Shown: positions 16,440 to 25,919 of the stretch, one piece after another
Layout of the letters: the number at the start of each line of letters is the position of its first letter
Numbering within the stretch: position 1 is the stretch's first letter
Assembly: GCF_003330725.1 (NCBI RefSeq)
Contig: NZ_CP030840.1
Location: 3,286,001-3,350,000 of the forward strand
Direction of reading: 5' to 3'
Length of the DNA stretch: 64,000 nt
Source of the DNA: Acidisarcina polymorpha
GTDB lineage: Bacteria; Acidobacteriota; Terriglobia; Terriglobales; Acidobacteriaceae
The notes under the pieces: generated by a model
Databases searched by the model: none
The model's input: the letters and a program-made list of their open reading frames with translations, nothing else
Told to the model about the DNA's origin: nothing
Program-made: the position numbers and the translations under genes

Positions 16440-16889
16440 CTACGCCCGCTTCCAGTCATCGATCGTCGAGTACCAGGCGGGAGTCCGCTCAATCTTGAGA
16501 TCGACAATCATCTTCTCGAATGCTGCGCGGTACGGCTTCGTCATCTGAGCCTTCATGAACGATTCTGGCGATTCGTCCCATACCTCATAGTTCAAGATGC
16601 TTTCGGGATCTCGCATGTCTTGAACCAGGGATGCTTCGATGAAAGTGCTTTCTTTCACAATGTGCGTGAACACTTCGCGGAGCTTCCCAAGGAACTCTGA
16701 CTTTTGAGATTCGGGGATACGAAAACGTACAACAAGTGTGAGTCTGTTTGACACTGGGGTTTCGCCTTTCGCATAACGTAGTCCGACCATCGCAGCGAGC
16801 GTTCCGACCATCATCTCGCGCCGACTCGATAGCCGATATTGGAGGGCGTTAACCAGAGCGTTGGATTCTGATGATTCGGTCTTTCGCAT
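16440..16889 (-). CDS. antibiotic-biosynthesis-monooxygenase (ABM) domain protein with Tat-like leader
   Basis: A 149-residue protein whose C-terminal ~100 residues form an ABM ferredoxin-like domain (LTLVVRFRIPESQKSEFLGKLREVF, then ESILNYEVWDESPESFMKAQ). Dimeric ABM proteins include quinol monooxygenases and heme-degrading enzymes. Before the domain comes SSRREMMVGTLAAMVGLRYA, a twin-arginine-like hydrophobic leader, so export is possible, though the n-region is long. It is the first gene of the minus-strand cupin/OYE cluster. Confidence 0.72.
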   Translation of the reverse strand: MRKTESSESNALVNALQYRLSSRREMMVGTLAAMVGLRYAKGETPVSNRLTLVVRFRIPESQKSEFLGKLREVFTHIVKESTFIEASLVQDMRDPESILNYEVWDESPESFMKAQMTKPYRAAFEKMIVDLKIERTPAWYSTIDDWKRA

Positions 16890-17204
16890 GAGTATCCAAC
16901 GTGTGATTTCTGCTGCTATCCATCTCAGCTTGTCGCAACTCTAGCACGCAATTGGACGTGCATCCTGCTCCTACAGCGTCTCCCACGATCTTCGGCGGAG
17001 CTTCAGACACAATGGCGATGGTTCGTGCACATCTTGAGGAGATCTTCCGTTCGAACGAACTGGATCCTAGTAAAAGATCGATCCCAACCTGTTATCGATG
17101 GACACGTCTTCGTTCACAATGAGCCAATGAAACCAGAGGATTATGCACACACCACGCCACGCGGCGATGTCTGATTAGCTTGATGGCGATAGGAGATCTC
17201 CGAA
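16890..17204. other. 315-bp divergent intergenic region
   Basis: Separates the minus-strand cupin cluster from the SDR at 17205, so promoters for both directions must lie here. I see no convincing gene, repeat or strong palindrome. GGAGATCTCCG at the right end is a short palindrome that includes the ribosome site of the SDR. Confidence 0.5.
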
Positions 17205-18113
17205 ATGAAGACACGTTTTGATTCGAAATCGACGGCAGACATGGTTCTTGCTGACCTCGACTTGTCTGATCGGACCATCCTCGTAACAGGGTGTAGTGGC
17301 GGAATTGGGTTCGAGACAATGCGCGCGCTTAGCGCACATGGTGCGCGCATCATCGGTGTTGCCCGCTCCCTCGACGGCGCCCAGAGAGCTTGCTCAAGGT
17401 TGAGAAGCCCGGCGGCGGCAATCGCTTGCGACCACTCCGATCTTCGGGCCGTCGACCGTGCTGCGTTGCTCATCAGCGAACGCTACGAGAAGGTGGATGC
17501 CATCGTAGCGAACGCGGGCATCACAGGATCGCGAACCGTCCAAACCCGCCATGGCATCGAGATGCAGTTTCTCGTTAATTACCTTTCTCATTTCCTCTTG
17601 GTAAACCGACTTCTTCCCAAGCTACCGAACCAATCAGGACGAGTTGTCGTCGTCAGTAGCAGCGCTAGTAAGAATCAAGCGCCGAGCGAGGGCATACTCT
17701 TTGAAGATCTCGACGGGCACGCGAAATACAACGCCTCAAAGTTTTATGGGCAATCGAAGCTAGCACTCGCTCTTTTCGCGGGCGAATTGGCTAGGCGCGT
17801 AGCAGGTCGGGGCATCTCCGTGAATTCGCTGCATCCTGGCGCCGTCAAGGGGACGGACCTCAACCGGAACCTGAAGTTTCCTCTTTCGGCTGTCCTCTCG
17901 GTGGCCCAGCTCTTCTTCAAGACGCCCGAGCAGGGTGCGGCGACGCAATGCATGCTGGCGGCAAGCCCCGCTGTGGATGGAATCTCCGGCGAGTATTGGG
18001 CGGATTGCCAGATCGCTAAAGGCAGCAAATTCCTGTCAGACAAATCGATGGCCGCACATCTCTGGCAGGTCTCCGAGGAGCTTGTGACGCGCAACTTGAA
18101 CGTCAAGGTTTGA
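17205..18113 (+). CDS. short-chain dehydrogenase (WWOX/retinol dehydrogenase-like)
   Basis: SDR of 302 residues with a ~20-residue N-terminal extension before the cofactor loop TGCSGGIGFETMRAL. NAG motif VANAGITGSRT, catalytic Ser in VSSSASKNQAPS and catalytic YNASK are present. The following KFYGQSKLALALF and NSLHPGAVKGTDL resemble the retinol-dehydrogenase/WWOX branch, which reduces lipophilic aldehydes and ketones. It lies upstream of the RR/kinase pair on the same strand with 62 bp between, and may belong to their regulon. Confidence 0.87.
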   Translation: MKTRFDSKSTADMVLADLDLSDRTILVTGCSGGIGFETMRALSAHGARIIGVARSLDGAQRACSRLRSPAAAIACDHSDLRAVDRAALLISERYEKVDAIVANAGITGSRTVQTRHGIEMQFLVNYLSHFLLVNRLLPKLPNQSGRVVVVSSSASKNQAPSEGILFEDLDGHAKYNASKFYGQSKLALALFAGELARRVAGRGISVNSLHPGAVKGTDLNRNLKFPLSAVLSVAQLFFKTPEQGAATQCMLAASPAVDGISGEYWADCQIAKGSKFLSDKSMAAHLWQVSEELVTRNLNVKV

Positions 18114-18175
18114 AGCCAGCGCTGCGTTCACGCGACAATAGAGTGTCGCTGCATTAACGCTTGGCGGGATACCTT

Positions 18176-18806
18176 ATGGACGAAACGCCCCTAATTCGAA
18201 TCCTCAGTGTCGAAGATCATCCGGTTTTCCGCGAGGGTCTTCGTGCGGTGCTTAGCCTACAGCCGGATATGGTGTTGGCCGCGGGTCGCTTCGAACGCAG
18301 TCGAGGCTTTGGAGCAGTATCGCCGTCAGGCCCCAGATATAACGCTCTTGGACTTGCGACTTCCCGGAACAGACGGGTTTGCGACGCTGGCGGAGATACG
18401 AAATTTGAACCCCGACGCTCGCGTGATCTTCTTGACGACCTCTGAGGCCGATGCAGACGTGCGTCGAGCAATGCGCGGAGGCGCTTCCGCCTATGTTCTG
18501 AAGAGTCTACCGATGCAGGAGCTGGTGATCATGATTCGTTCAGTTCACAGTGGCGAGAAGCATGTGCCGCACAAGTTTGCTGCACGTGTAGCTGAACGCT
18601 TCGGCGAAGACAGGCTAACCGATCGCGAACTGGACGTCTTGAAGCTCATTCGCGATGGCCGTCGCAACAAACAGATCGCCTCTGACCTAAAAATCGCCGA
18701 AGCAACGGTGAACTTCCACATCAAGAATCTTTCTCAGAAGTTGCAAGCGAACGATCGCACGCACGCCGTGATGATTGCGCTCCGGCGCGGGCTTTTGGAG
18801 ATCTGA
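18176..18806 (+). pseudogene. NarL/LuxR-type response regulator, frameshifted
   Basis: From ATG 18176 the frame gives IRILSVEDHPVFREGLRAVLSLQPDMVLAA, the start of a receiver domain with the acidic pair. It then leaves frame at a GGG run at 18283-18285. Removing one G joins it perfectly to VASNAVEALEQYRRQAPDITLLDLRLPGTDGF (phospho-acceptor Asp in LLDLRLPG), ARVIFLTTSEAD, and AYVLKSLP with the conserved Lys. The output domain follows: LTDRELDVLKLIRDGRRNKQIASDLKIAEATVNFHIKNL, a LuxR HTH. The repaired protein has 209 residues, normal for the family. The kinase starts 6 bp after its stop. An extra G in a homopolymer could also be a sequencing error. Confidence 0.85.
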
Positions 18807-18811
18807 TTCCG

Positions 18812-21800
18812 ATGAACAAGTGTGTCCAAGACATCTCGGTCGCGCTACTGCTTGCTGGCTGCGTCACGAGCAAGGCCCTCGAGCCAGATGCACAACTTTC
18901 GCAGTTGGGGCACACGGCTTGGCGCATTCGCGACGGTGCCTTTAGCGGTGCAGTGAATGATGTCACGCAAACTGCAGATGGATTCCTTTGGATAGCGACG
19001 GACAACGGACTTCTGAAGTATGACGGCGTCCGCTTCTCTCCTGTTGGAAGCGGAACCATCCTGGCGCTCGAAGCGGCGCGAGATGGAAGTCTCTGGTTTG
19101 GAACCGGTCAATCCTTGTTCCAAATGAACCATGGCCAAGTTGAAAAAATCGGTGGTCCTGAAGTTCATGTGAACAGCATTCGGCAGGACGCAAATGGAAC
19201 GATCTGGTTCACTCGCTCTCGAACAAATCCGAGGAACCCCGGACCACTCTGCAAGGTCGCCGCGAAGGCGATTCATTGTCTGACCGCCGCTGACGGTCTT
19301 GCTCTCCCCTATGCAGAGGCTCTTGCGGTAGATACAAGGGGAGATCTATGGGTGGCAAGTAGCAGTCAACTGCTACGGGGGGAAGCAGGAGTCTTCAAGG
19401 AATTCCCCCATCCTGAACTCAACGCTGCGGCAACCTCAAACGGTATCGAGTCTCTCACTCCGCGCGCAGGCGGTGGCATCCTCGTAGGGATTACGAGATC
19501 GGGGCCGGGTCTTGGACTGCAAAGCCTCCAGGACGGGCTTTGGCACGACGCCTACGCCAGCCCTACACGGAGTAGCAATTGGAGCGTCACCGCTACGCTT
19601 GTTGATCGTGATGGTGTGGTCTGGGTCGGAACCTCCGATCAAGGCCTCTTCCGGGTGCGGCACGATGGTGTTGACCACTTCGCGGAAACAGATGGGTTAA
19701 GTGGCAACGCAATCTCAAGTCTTCACGAGGACCGCGAAGGCAACATCTGGGTCGGAACAAAGAAAGGGCTAGATCGTTTCCGCAATCTAGCCGTCAAGAC
19801 ATTCTCGACAACTGAAGGACTGGGGAGCGACTCGGTTCATTCTGTGACAGCGGCAGCACAGGGCGGTGTATGGATCGGGAACAAGGGCAGCCTCACTGCG
19901 CTCCGTGACGGCAAGATGGTCAACTACCTTCCTAAGAGCGGCCTTCCCGGTCAACGAGTAACGGCGCTTCTTGAAGACCACGCAAACCGGCTCTGGGTTG
20001 GCGTGGACGCGGACGTCTATATTCTTGAGCACGGCCATTTCACGCGTGTGACAGATAGCGAGGGACACTCGACCGGCGCTGCCGTGTCGATTGTGGAAGA
20101 CACAGAGCACAACATCTGGGTGCTGGCGAGCAGACGGCCATACGTGCTTTTTCGACTCACGCCGAAGTCACATCTCCTCGAAGAGCAACCACTAATCGTC
20201 TCTCCGGAAGCGATTGCGGCCGACCCGGCAGGCGGCCTTTTCCTTGACGGCGGAATGCATGGAGCGCCGCTGGTCCATTACGAACAAGGACGATTGGAGA
20301 CATGGGCGGCTAAGACCATACTCAAGAGAACCACCTTCGCATTTTCCAAAGATGGATCGAGATGGGCAAGTACATCCAGTGGCGTCGAGCTTTTGGAGCA
20401 GCAGGGATCGCGTTTTCTCGACACGACAAACGGTCTTCCTTGTAACCACGTGTTTTCGGTTCTCTTCGATCAGGCCGAGAACCTCTGGGCATATTCCGAG
20501 TGCGGCCTGATCTCGATTTCGAATTCAGAACTTTCACGATTCAAGGCCGATTCCCGATACTCCATCAAATCGCATCTGTTCGATATCTTCGACGGTGCTC
20601 TCCCTAATGGTGCAGATTTTGCACCACGCGCAACGCGCTCAGCAGACGGACGACTTTGGTTTGCGAACGGCACAGATCTTCAAGAGATTGATCCAGGCCG
20701 CGTGCAGCTTACCGCTGCGGCGTTCAATGTCCAGATTGAAGCCATCGTGGCGCGTCACGTTGAACAGCCTGCTGTGACCGGAATGAAATTGCCAGCTCTG
20801 ACGCAAGATGTAGACCTGAAGTACACGGCTCCTGCACTGGCCGTACCGGAGCGTCTTAGGTTCCGGTATCGGCTCGACGGTCACGATCAGGAGTGGCAGG
20901 ACGCTACCAGGCTGCGAGATGCGTTTTATACCGACCTGAAGCCCGGTGACTACACGTTTCGCGTAGTCAGTGGCGATGCAGATGGCAATTGGAGCCATGA
21001 GGAAGGCCGCTTTTCCTTCACGATCCTTCCCGCCTGGTATCAAACCAAGACATTCCTCATCGCATGTCTCGTGTCTGGCTCTCTTTTGAGCCTCTTCATC
21101 TATCGCCTCAGAATCCGACAAGTAAGAGGAGAAGCGCAAGCTCGCTATGAAGAACGTTTAGATGAACGAACGAGAATCGCGAGGGAGATTCACGACACGC
21201 TTCTGCAAACGATTCAGGGGAGCAAGATGCTTGCAGACACTGCACTGGTGCAAATGTCTACTCTAGACCCCGCGCAAGCACGAATGCAGATGCTGTCTAC
21301 CTGGCTAGGAAATGCGATGGAGGAGGGACGGACAGCTCTACGCTCACTTCGAACTCCTGTCATTGAACAGCAATCGCTCGAAACTCTTATTCAAGACGCA
21401 CTTGACGACTGCGCCATGTCGGGCAAGATCACTACCGATATGAAGACAGTGGGAGAGCCAACGTCGATGTCCATCTGCGTGCGCGAGGAGGTCTACCGCA
21501 TCGGTTACGAGGCGATCAACAACGCTTGCTTACACTCCGAGGGTTCTCATCTTGAAGTCGTGTTGAGCTATGGAGACCCATTCGAACTCCGAGTAAAAGA
21601 TGATGGCACCGGCATCGATTCGGAGTTTGTGAACAAAGGGCGTCTCGGGCATTACGGCTTGGCTGGCATGCGGGAGCGGGCGCGTTTTTTGAAGGCGAAC
21701 CTCACACTCAACTCTTCGCCGGGTAACGGCACAGAGGTATTACTTCGCGTGCCACGTTCCAGTCTGATGGAAAACGCCCGGCTCTCCCTCTGGGCACGCT

Positions 21801-21826
21801 TCGCTCGCCTAATTCGCGGCGAGTAA
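18812..21826 (+). CDS. hybrid-type membrane sensor histidine kinase with beta-propeller sensor
   Basis: A 1004-residue two-component sensor. A short N-terminal hydrophobic leader ending in LLLAGC may be a signal peptide. Residues ~40-640 hold many Reg_prop repeats (for example DGFLWIATDNGLLKYDGVRF, GNIWVGTKKGLDRF), forming a periplasmic propeller. A Y_Y_Y domain follows (RFRYRLDGHDQEW to LKPGDYTFRV), then one membrane span at ~746-768. The cytoplasmic part has a HisKA_3 dimer helix with His794 in REIHDTLLQTIQG and an HATPase (DDGTGIDSEF, GLAGMRERARFL). The propeller kinases of Acidobacteria and Bacteroidetes often sense polymer breakdown products. It should phosphorylate the adjacent NarL-type regulator, which is frameshifted here. 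Confidence 0.93.
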   Translation: MNKCVQDISVALLLAGCVTSKALEPDAQLSQLGHTAWRIRDGAFSGAVNDVTQTADGFLWIATDNGLLKYDGVRFSPVGSGTILALEAARDGSLWFGTGQSLFQMNHGQVEKIGGPEVHVNSIRQDANGTIWFTRSRTNPRNPGPLCKVAAKAIHCLTAADGLALPYAEALAVDTRGDLWVASSSQLLRGEAGVFKEFPHPELNAAATSNGIESLTPRAGGGILVGITRSGPGLGLQSLQDGLWHDAYASPTRSSNWSVTATLVDRDGVVWVGTSDQGLFRVRHDGVDHFAETDGLSGNAISSLHEDREGNIWVGTKKGLDRFRNLAVKTFSTTEGLGSDSVHSVTAAAQGGVWIGNKGSLTALRDGKMVNYLPKSGLPGQRVTALLEDHANRLWVGVDADVYILEHGHFTRVTDSEGHSTGAAVSIVEDTEHNIWVLASRRPYVLFRLTPKSHLLEEQPLIVSPEAIAADPAGGLFLDGGMHGAPLVHYEQGRLETWAAKTILKRTTFAFSKDGSRWASTSSGVELLEQQGSRFLDTTNGLPCNHVFSVLFDQAENLWAYSECGLISISNSELSRFKADSRYSIKSHLFDIFDGALPNGADFAPRATRSADGRLWFANGTDLQEIDPGRVQLTAAAFNVQIEAIVARHVEQPAVTGMKLPALTQDVDLKYTAPALAVPERLRFRYRLDGHDQEWQDATRLRDAFYTDLKPGDYTFRVVSGDADGNWSHEEGRFSFTILPAWYQTKTFLIACLVSGSLLSLFIYRLRIRQVRGEAQARYEERLDERTRIAREIHDTLLQTIQGSKMLADTALVQMSTLDPAQARMQMLSTWLGNAMEEGRTALRSLRTPVIEQQSLETLIQDALDDCAMSGKITTDMKTVGEPTSMSICVREEVYRIGYEAINNACLHSEGSHLEVVLSYGDPFELRVKDDGTGIDSEFVNKGRLGHYGLAGMRERARFLKANLTLNSSPGNGTEVLLRVPRSSLMENARLSLWARFARLIRGE

Positions 21827-21960
21827 AGAGGTCGGGCTACACCTATAGAAATCTGTAGGCAATACCTGAAGTTTGTGAGGTTTTAGGCAAACGCGGCTAA
21901 GTCTACTTTCATAAAAGCCATTGTTCCCCCGGGGACGGTGAGCTCGGAAGTGAGGTAGGC

Positions 21961-22620
21961 ATGGCCGAATGCAGACATCACCGGGTCGCCAATTTTTTTG
22001 AACCGACCCAGACGAAAAAACTCTTCCTTATTCACGATGCATCGCGAAAGCCCTCGCGACTCGCCATGGTGCATCCCGCCGGCGCGAATACCTTGCTTCC
22101 CGGCCCAGCGTGGGTCGAGCAGGACGGGAAGCGTGTGCGCATCCAACTTCTCGATCAGGACGCGGATGAGATGAGCGGTCTGGCGAGCGAAGAGGCAGAG
22201 GCTGGGGCTCCGGCCTGCGTTCCACCCGCTCAACTTGCGGAAGACGGCCTCTCACCCTCCCAGTTCCGCCGAGTACTCGCGTTCATAGCCGAGCGTCTCA
22301 GCCGGAATCCCACCCTTTCAGAACTGGCTCGGGAAGCCGGGTTAAGCGCCGCTTACTTTTCTCAGCGATTCAAGTCCTCCACAGGGACGTCACCGCACCA
22401 ATATCTCTTACGCCTGCGAATCTGCAAGGCGAAGACTCTGCTCGAAGAATCAGAATATCCCATCATCGATATCGCCGCCGAGTGTGGTTTTCAGACGCAG
22501 CAACACTTTGCGAGGATTTTCAGGAGACTGACCTCCAGCACTCCTACGGAATACCGGCGCCAACGTCAGCAGTCGGAGTTTGTCTCCCTGGCCCCAACGC
22601 TCTTTCTCGACCGGAACTGA
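21961..22620 (+). CDS. AraC-family transcriptional regulator
   Basis: The 219-residue protein ends in a double HTH: SRNPTLSELAREAGLSAAYFSQRFKSSTGTSPHQYLLRLRICKA and SEYPIIDIAAECGFQTQQHFARIFRRLTSSTPTEYR. The N-terminal ~110 residues are short and not a recognisable cupin, so effector binding is uncertain. Start ATG 21961 has GAGG five bases upstream; the in-frame stop at 21898 rules out a much longer form. It lies just before an SDR/VOC/oxidoreductase group on the same strand, which it may control. Confidence 0.85.
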   Translation: MAECRHHRVANFFEPTQTKKLFLIHDASRKPSRLAMVHPAGANTLLPGPAWVEQDGKRVRIQLLDQDADEMSGLASEEAEAGAPACVPPAQLAEDGLSPSQFRRVLAFIAERLSRNPTLSELAREAGLSAAYFSQRFKSSTGTSPHQYLLRLRICKAKTLLEESEYPIIDIAAECGFQTQQHFARIFRRLTSSTPTEYRRQRQQSEFVSLAPTLFLDRN

Positions 22621-22753
22621 CTGTCCTCCGGGGATTACGGAAAGGAACTGTGAATCGGCGCTGAAAGCCGGAGTTTTGGACACCCTGTCTCCAAGCGGCA
22701 TTCATCCATTACTAGGCACGACTTACGGTTGGCGACAAATGAAAGGATTGAAT

Positions 22754-23503
22754 ATGGGAAAGCTCAGCGGCAAAACGGCGTTGATCACGGGCGGCAATAG
22801 TGGGATCGGGCTTGCAACGGCAAAGCTAATGGCAAGCGAGGGAGCGAAGGTATTCATCACCGGGCGTCGGCAAGAAGCTCTCAAAAGCGCACTGGATGAG
22901 ATTGGGTCTCTCGGCGCTGGTATCCAAGGGGATGTCTCCAAGATTGCCGATCTCGATCGACTCGCCGAAGAACTGACGACTCAAAACGTGAAGCTGGACA
23001 TTCTGTTTGCGAACGCCGGCGCTGGAACGGTTCTCCCCATCGCCGACGTGACAGAAGAGCACTACTACCAAATCTTTGATACGAACGTGAAAGGCGTAGT
23101 CTTCACAGTTCAGAAGGTTCTTCCACTGATGAACGATGGCGGATCGATTATCCTGAACTCTTCCATTACTGAGAGCAAGGGTATGGAAGCCTTCAGCATG
23201 TATTCCGCGTCGAAGGCCGCCGTCCGCAACTTCGCGCGCGGGTGGGCGAATGACCTGAAATCCAGAAAGATTCGCGTCAACGCGATCAGCCCTGGCGTTG
23301 TGATCACTCCCGGTTACAACGGACTCGGGATGAATGATGAACAGATCAAAGAGTATGCTGCCCAGTCCTCCGCAAAGACCCCAGCAGGACGCACAGGTGA
23401 GCCAGAAGAGATCGCGAAGGCGGTGCTCTTCTTGGCGTCCGACGACAGTAGCTTTGTGAACGCCGAGAACCTAGTCGTTGATGGCGGATTCTCGCTCGTA
23501 TAG
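22754..23503 (+). CDS. short-chain dehydrogenase/reductase
   Basis: SDR of 249 residues. Cofactor loop TGGNSGIGLATAK, then TGRRQEAL typical for NADP, NAG motif FANAGAGTV, catalytic Ser in LNSSITESKG, YSASK, and the C-terminal AENLVVDGG. AAGGA seven bases upstream supports ATG 22754; in-frame upstream codons are not needed. It closely resembles the SDR at 58412 (same LITGG..GIGLATAKL and similar length), suggesting paralogues. Substrate unknown. Confidence 0.88.
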   Translation: MGKLSGKTALITGGNSGIGLATAKLMASEGAKVFITGRRQEALKSALDEIGSLGAGIQGDVSKIADLDRLAEELTTQNVKLDILFANAGAGTVLPIADVTEEHYYQIFDTNVKGVVFTVQKVLPLMNDGGSIILNSSITESKGMEAFSMYSASKAAVRNFARGWANDLKSRKIRVNAISPGVVITPGYNGLGMNDEQIKEYAAQSSAKTPAGRTGEPEEIAKAVLFLASDDSSFVNAENLVVDGGFSLV

Positions 23504-23607
23504 CGCCATTCCCCGACGCTACGTCCGCGTCTTCGCCATCAGGAGTAATTCAAACAGTCTTAGTGAGACACCAAATCACTGAGACGAACATTTTTATGGA
23601 GCATGTT

Positions 23608-23985
23608 ATGCGGGTTCTGCAACAAGCGATTCGCGTTTACACCGAGCGAGATCGCTGGGAAACGGTCATTAAGTTTTACGAAGTGCTTCAAGGCGTGCAG
23701 TGTGAACGGCAGGTACATATTCCCGAGACGAATGTAGATGCCGCAAAGGTAGGGGGCGTTCTCATTCTCGGCGCAGACGGAGATGTCCTCGACGAACTTC
23801 GCCTCGTGAACGCGGTTTACTACGTCGATTCCCTCGATGAGTCCTTCGCTTGGCTCGAGATGAACGGGTCAGAGGTAATCCACGCTCCACAGGCAGTGAC
23901 AGGCGGGAGGAATCTTACCGCACGTCACCCCGACGGGTTGGTTGTCGAATATTTCGAACCAGCGAAGAAGAAGGAGACCGTCTAA
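23608..23985 (+). CDS. VOC (glyoxalase/bleomycin resistance) fold protein
   Basis: A 125-residue single VOC module: RVLQQAIRVYTERDRWETVIKFYEVLQG as first beta-alpha unit, NAVYYVDSLDESFAWLEMNG as second, and ARHPDGLVVEYFEPA at the end with the Glu that usually binds metal. GGAG six bases before ATG 23608 favours this start over in-frame Met codons upstream. Its TAA shares an A with the ATG of the following oxidoreductase, so the two are coupled. May be a dioxygenase-like, isomerase or binding protein. Confidence 0.78.
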   Translation: MRVLQQAIRVYTERDRWETVIKFYEVLQGVQCERQVHIPETNVDAAKVGGVLILGADGDVLDELRLVNAVYYVDSLDESFAWLEMNGSEVIHAPQAVTGGRNLTARHPDGLVVEYFEPAKKKETV

Positions 23986-25073
23986 TGAAGTCTTGGAAGA
24001 TTGACCGCTTGGGCGGCAAACTGAGTTTCGTGGACGTTCCTCTTCCAGAGGTTCGCCCTGGCAGTGTGCTGGTTCGCGTCGAGTCGCAAGCCCTGATGTC
24101 ATATCTCAAGCCTTATGTGGAGGGCAAGCTCCCGGCCTATCGCGCGCCCGAGGACTTTACTCCAGGCGGTAACGCAATCGGAACGGTCGAAGCCTTGGGA
24201 GATGACGTCTGGCATCTCAAAAAGGGGCAACGGGTCGTAACATCGAGTCACCTTGTTGCACGGGAAAACGTGCAGGAGCCCGGGCAGATCTTGGTCGGCG
24301 TTACTTCCCCCGGTGGCATCGGAGATGCGCTCCAGAGTTCGTGGAAAGATGGCACTCTCGCGGAGTACGTACTGCTTCCGGCCCAAGTTGTAACCCCGAT
24401 TGAAGGCCTCGATCACTACGAAATCCCGCAATTGGCTGCAATCACACGTTGTATCGTTCCCTTTGGCGGCTTGACGCGAGGAAGACTCCAAGCGGGAGAG
24501 ACCGTAGTGGTGAACGGCGCCAGCGGTGCTTACGGTAGCGCCGCAACCCTCGTGGCACTTGCAATGGGCGCGAGCCGCGTTGTTGCTGCCGGCCGCAGCA
24601 AGGAAACTTTGGACAGGCTAGCCAAGGCAGGCGGTGACCGAGTCTTTCCCGTTGTGCTCACGGGCGACGTAGCTAAGGACACAGAGGCGCTTCGTGACGC
24701 AGCCAACGGTGGCGCCCATCTGGCTTTCGATCAAGTCGGTAACGCCAAAGACCCGAACTCGACGCTGGCTGCGCTGGGCTCGCTGTACCGTTGGGGCCGC
24801 ATCGTTTTGATGGGCAGCAGCGCTGTACCCATTCCAATCAACTATCTCCAGATGATGTTCAACAACTGGGAGATCATCGGAAATTTCATGCACCCTCAGG
24901 GAGCGTATCTGCCACTGCTCTCGCTGGTCCGATCCGGTCAGCTGGACTTGAGCCCGATCAAAGCCAAAGTGTTCTCGTTGCCAGAACTCGAACCCGCCAT
25001 GGAATACGCAAGCAAAGCAGGAAGTCTGGAAATAACCGTCGTCACTAGCAACCTCGCAACTCTGAGCGGGTGA
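23985..25073 (+). CDS. zinc-binding-dehydrogenase family oxidoreductase (quinone reductase-like)
   Basis: MDR-superfamily protein of 362 residues. A GroES-like N-terminal half (VDVPLPEVRPGSVLVRVES, TPGGNAIGTVEALGDDVW) precedes a Rossmann half with VVNGASGAYGSAATLVALAMGASRVVAAGRS, the NADP-binding stretch. The Cys/His catalytic zinc ligands of alcohol dehydrogenases are not evident, so it is probably zinc-free. Translationally coupled to the VOC protein and 15 bp upstream of an SDR, forming a redox operon. Confidence 0.83.
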   Translation: MKSWKIDRLGGKLSFVDVPLPEVRPGSVLVRVESQALMSYLKPYVEGKLPAYRAPEDFTPGGNAIGTVEALGDDVWHLKKGQRVVTSSHLVARENVQEPGQILVGVTSPGGIGDALQSSWKDGTLAEYVLLPAQVVTPIEGLDHYEIPQLAAITRCIVPFGGLTRGRLQAGETVVVNGASGAYGSAATLVALAMGASRVVAAGRSKETLDRLAKAGGDRVFPVVLTGDVAKDTEALRDAANGGAHLAFDQVGNAKDPNSTLAALGSLYRWGRIVLMGSSAVPIPINYLQMMFNNWEIIGNFMHPQGAYLPLLSLVRSGQLDLSPIKAKVFSLPELEPAMEYASKAGSLEITVVTSNLATLSG

Positions 25074-25088
25074 AGGAGTAAGAACGAT

Positions 25089-25919
25089 ATGTCTCAGGTA
25101 TGGCTCATCACAGGAAGTTCACGTGGTCTCGGCCGGGAATTTGCAATCGCAGCGCTCGAGGCCGGTCACAAGTTAGCGGCTACGGCACGGAAGGTAACTG
25201 ACCTCGCGAACCTCCATAAGACCTATGGGGATAGGGTGTTGCCGATCGCGTTGGACGTCACTAACGAGGCCCAGGCAAGCGAGGCAGTTGAGACCACGAT
25301 CAGCAAGTTCGGTCGCCTCGATGTACTCGTCAACAATGCTGGCTACGGCAATGTGGCCCCCGTTGAAGACACAAGCCTAGCTGAGTTTCGGGAGCAGATT
25401 GAGACCAATCTCTTCGGGACCATCATCTTGACGAAGGCGGCTCTTCCACATTTTCGTGAACAGAAAGCCGGGCATTTCATCCAAGTCACTTCGATTGCTG
25501 GTCGTATCGGCCCGATCGGTCGAGCCCCTTACGCTGCGGCAAAATGGGGAGTGGAGGGCTTCTCGGAGACGCTGGCGAAGGAAGTCGCGCCATTCGGAGT
25601 AAAGGTCACCATCGTGGAGCCAGGTGGATTTCGGACGGACTTTGCTGGAGCCTCCACCAGACTTCAGGAGGGCAGGCCTGAGTACGACGAGACCGTGGGC
25701 AAGACCGCGCGCTTTCAGCGCGAGTTTAATGGCAAGCAGCCTGGCGATCCCAAGCGGGCGGCTGCGGCTGTTTTGCGGATCGCCTCGGAAAAGAATCCGC
25801 CTTTCCGGCTCATTATTGGGAGTGACGCGTACAACGCCATCGAAAAGAATGACTTAGCAAAGATCGAGTCGGGGAAAGAGTGGAAGGAACTCAGCATTTC
25901 AACAGATTACTCGAAGTGA
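25089..25919 (+). CDS. short-chain dehydrogenase/reductase
   Basis: SDR of 276 residues: TGSSRGLGREFAIAAL cofactor loop, DVTNEAQ, VNNAGYGNV, catalytic Ser in VTSIAGR and catalytic YAAAK in APYAAAKWGVEGF, then EPGGFRTDFAG. This subtype is common in Acidobacteria as a stand-alone oxidoreductase. It follows the quinone-reductase-like gene by 15 bp. The next 280 bp (25920-26199) carry no recognisable gene. Confidence 0.88.
   Translation: MSQVWLITGSSRGLGREFAIAALEAGHKLAATARKVTDLANLHKTYGDRVLPIALDVTNEAQASEAVETTISKFGRLDVLVNNAGYGNVAPVEDTSLAEFREQIETNLFGTIILTKAALPHFREQKAGHFIQVTSIAGRIGPIGRAPYAAAKWGVEGFSETLAKEVAPFGVKVTIVEPGGFRTDFAGASTRLQEGRPEYDETVGKTARFQREFNGKQPGDPKRAAAAVLRIASEKNPPFRLIIGSDAYNAIEKNDLAKIESGKEWKELSISTDYSK

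Noticed and set aside
18176-18806. Programmed ribosomal frameshift in the response regulator
   Set aside because: The GGG run lacks a slippery heptamer, a stimulating Shine-Dalgarno-like spacing or an obvious downstream structure, and the family does not use frameshifting.
21883-22233. Minus-strand ORF opposite the AraC regulator
   Set aside because: Its last ~30 residues look protein-like, but it overlaps a gene with a clear double HTH and has no matching family or ribosome site.
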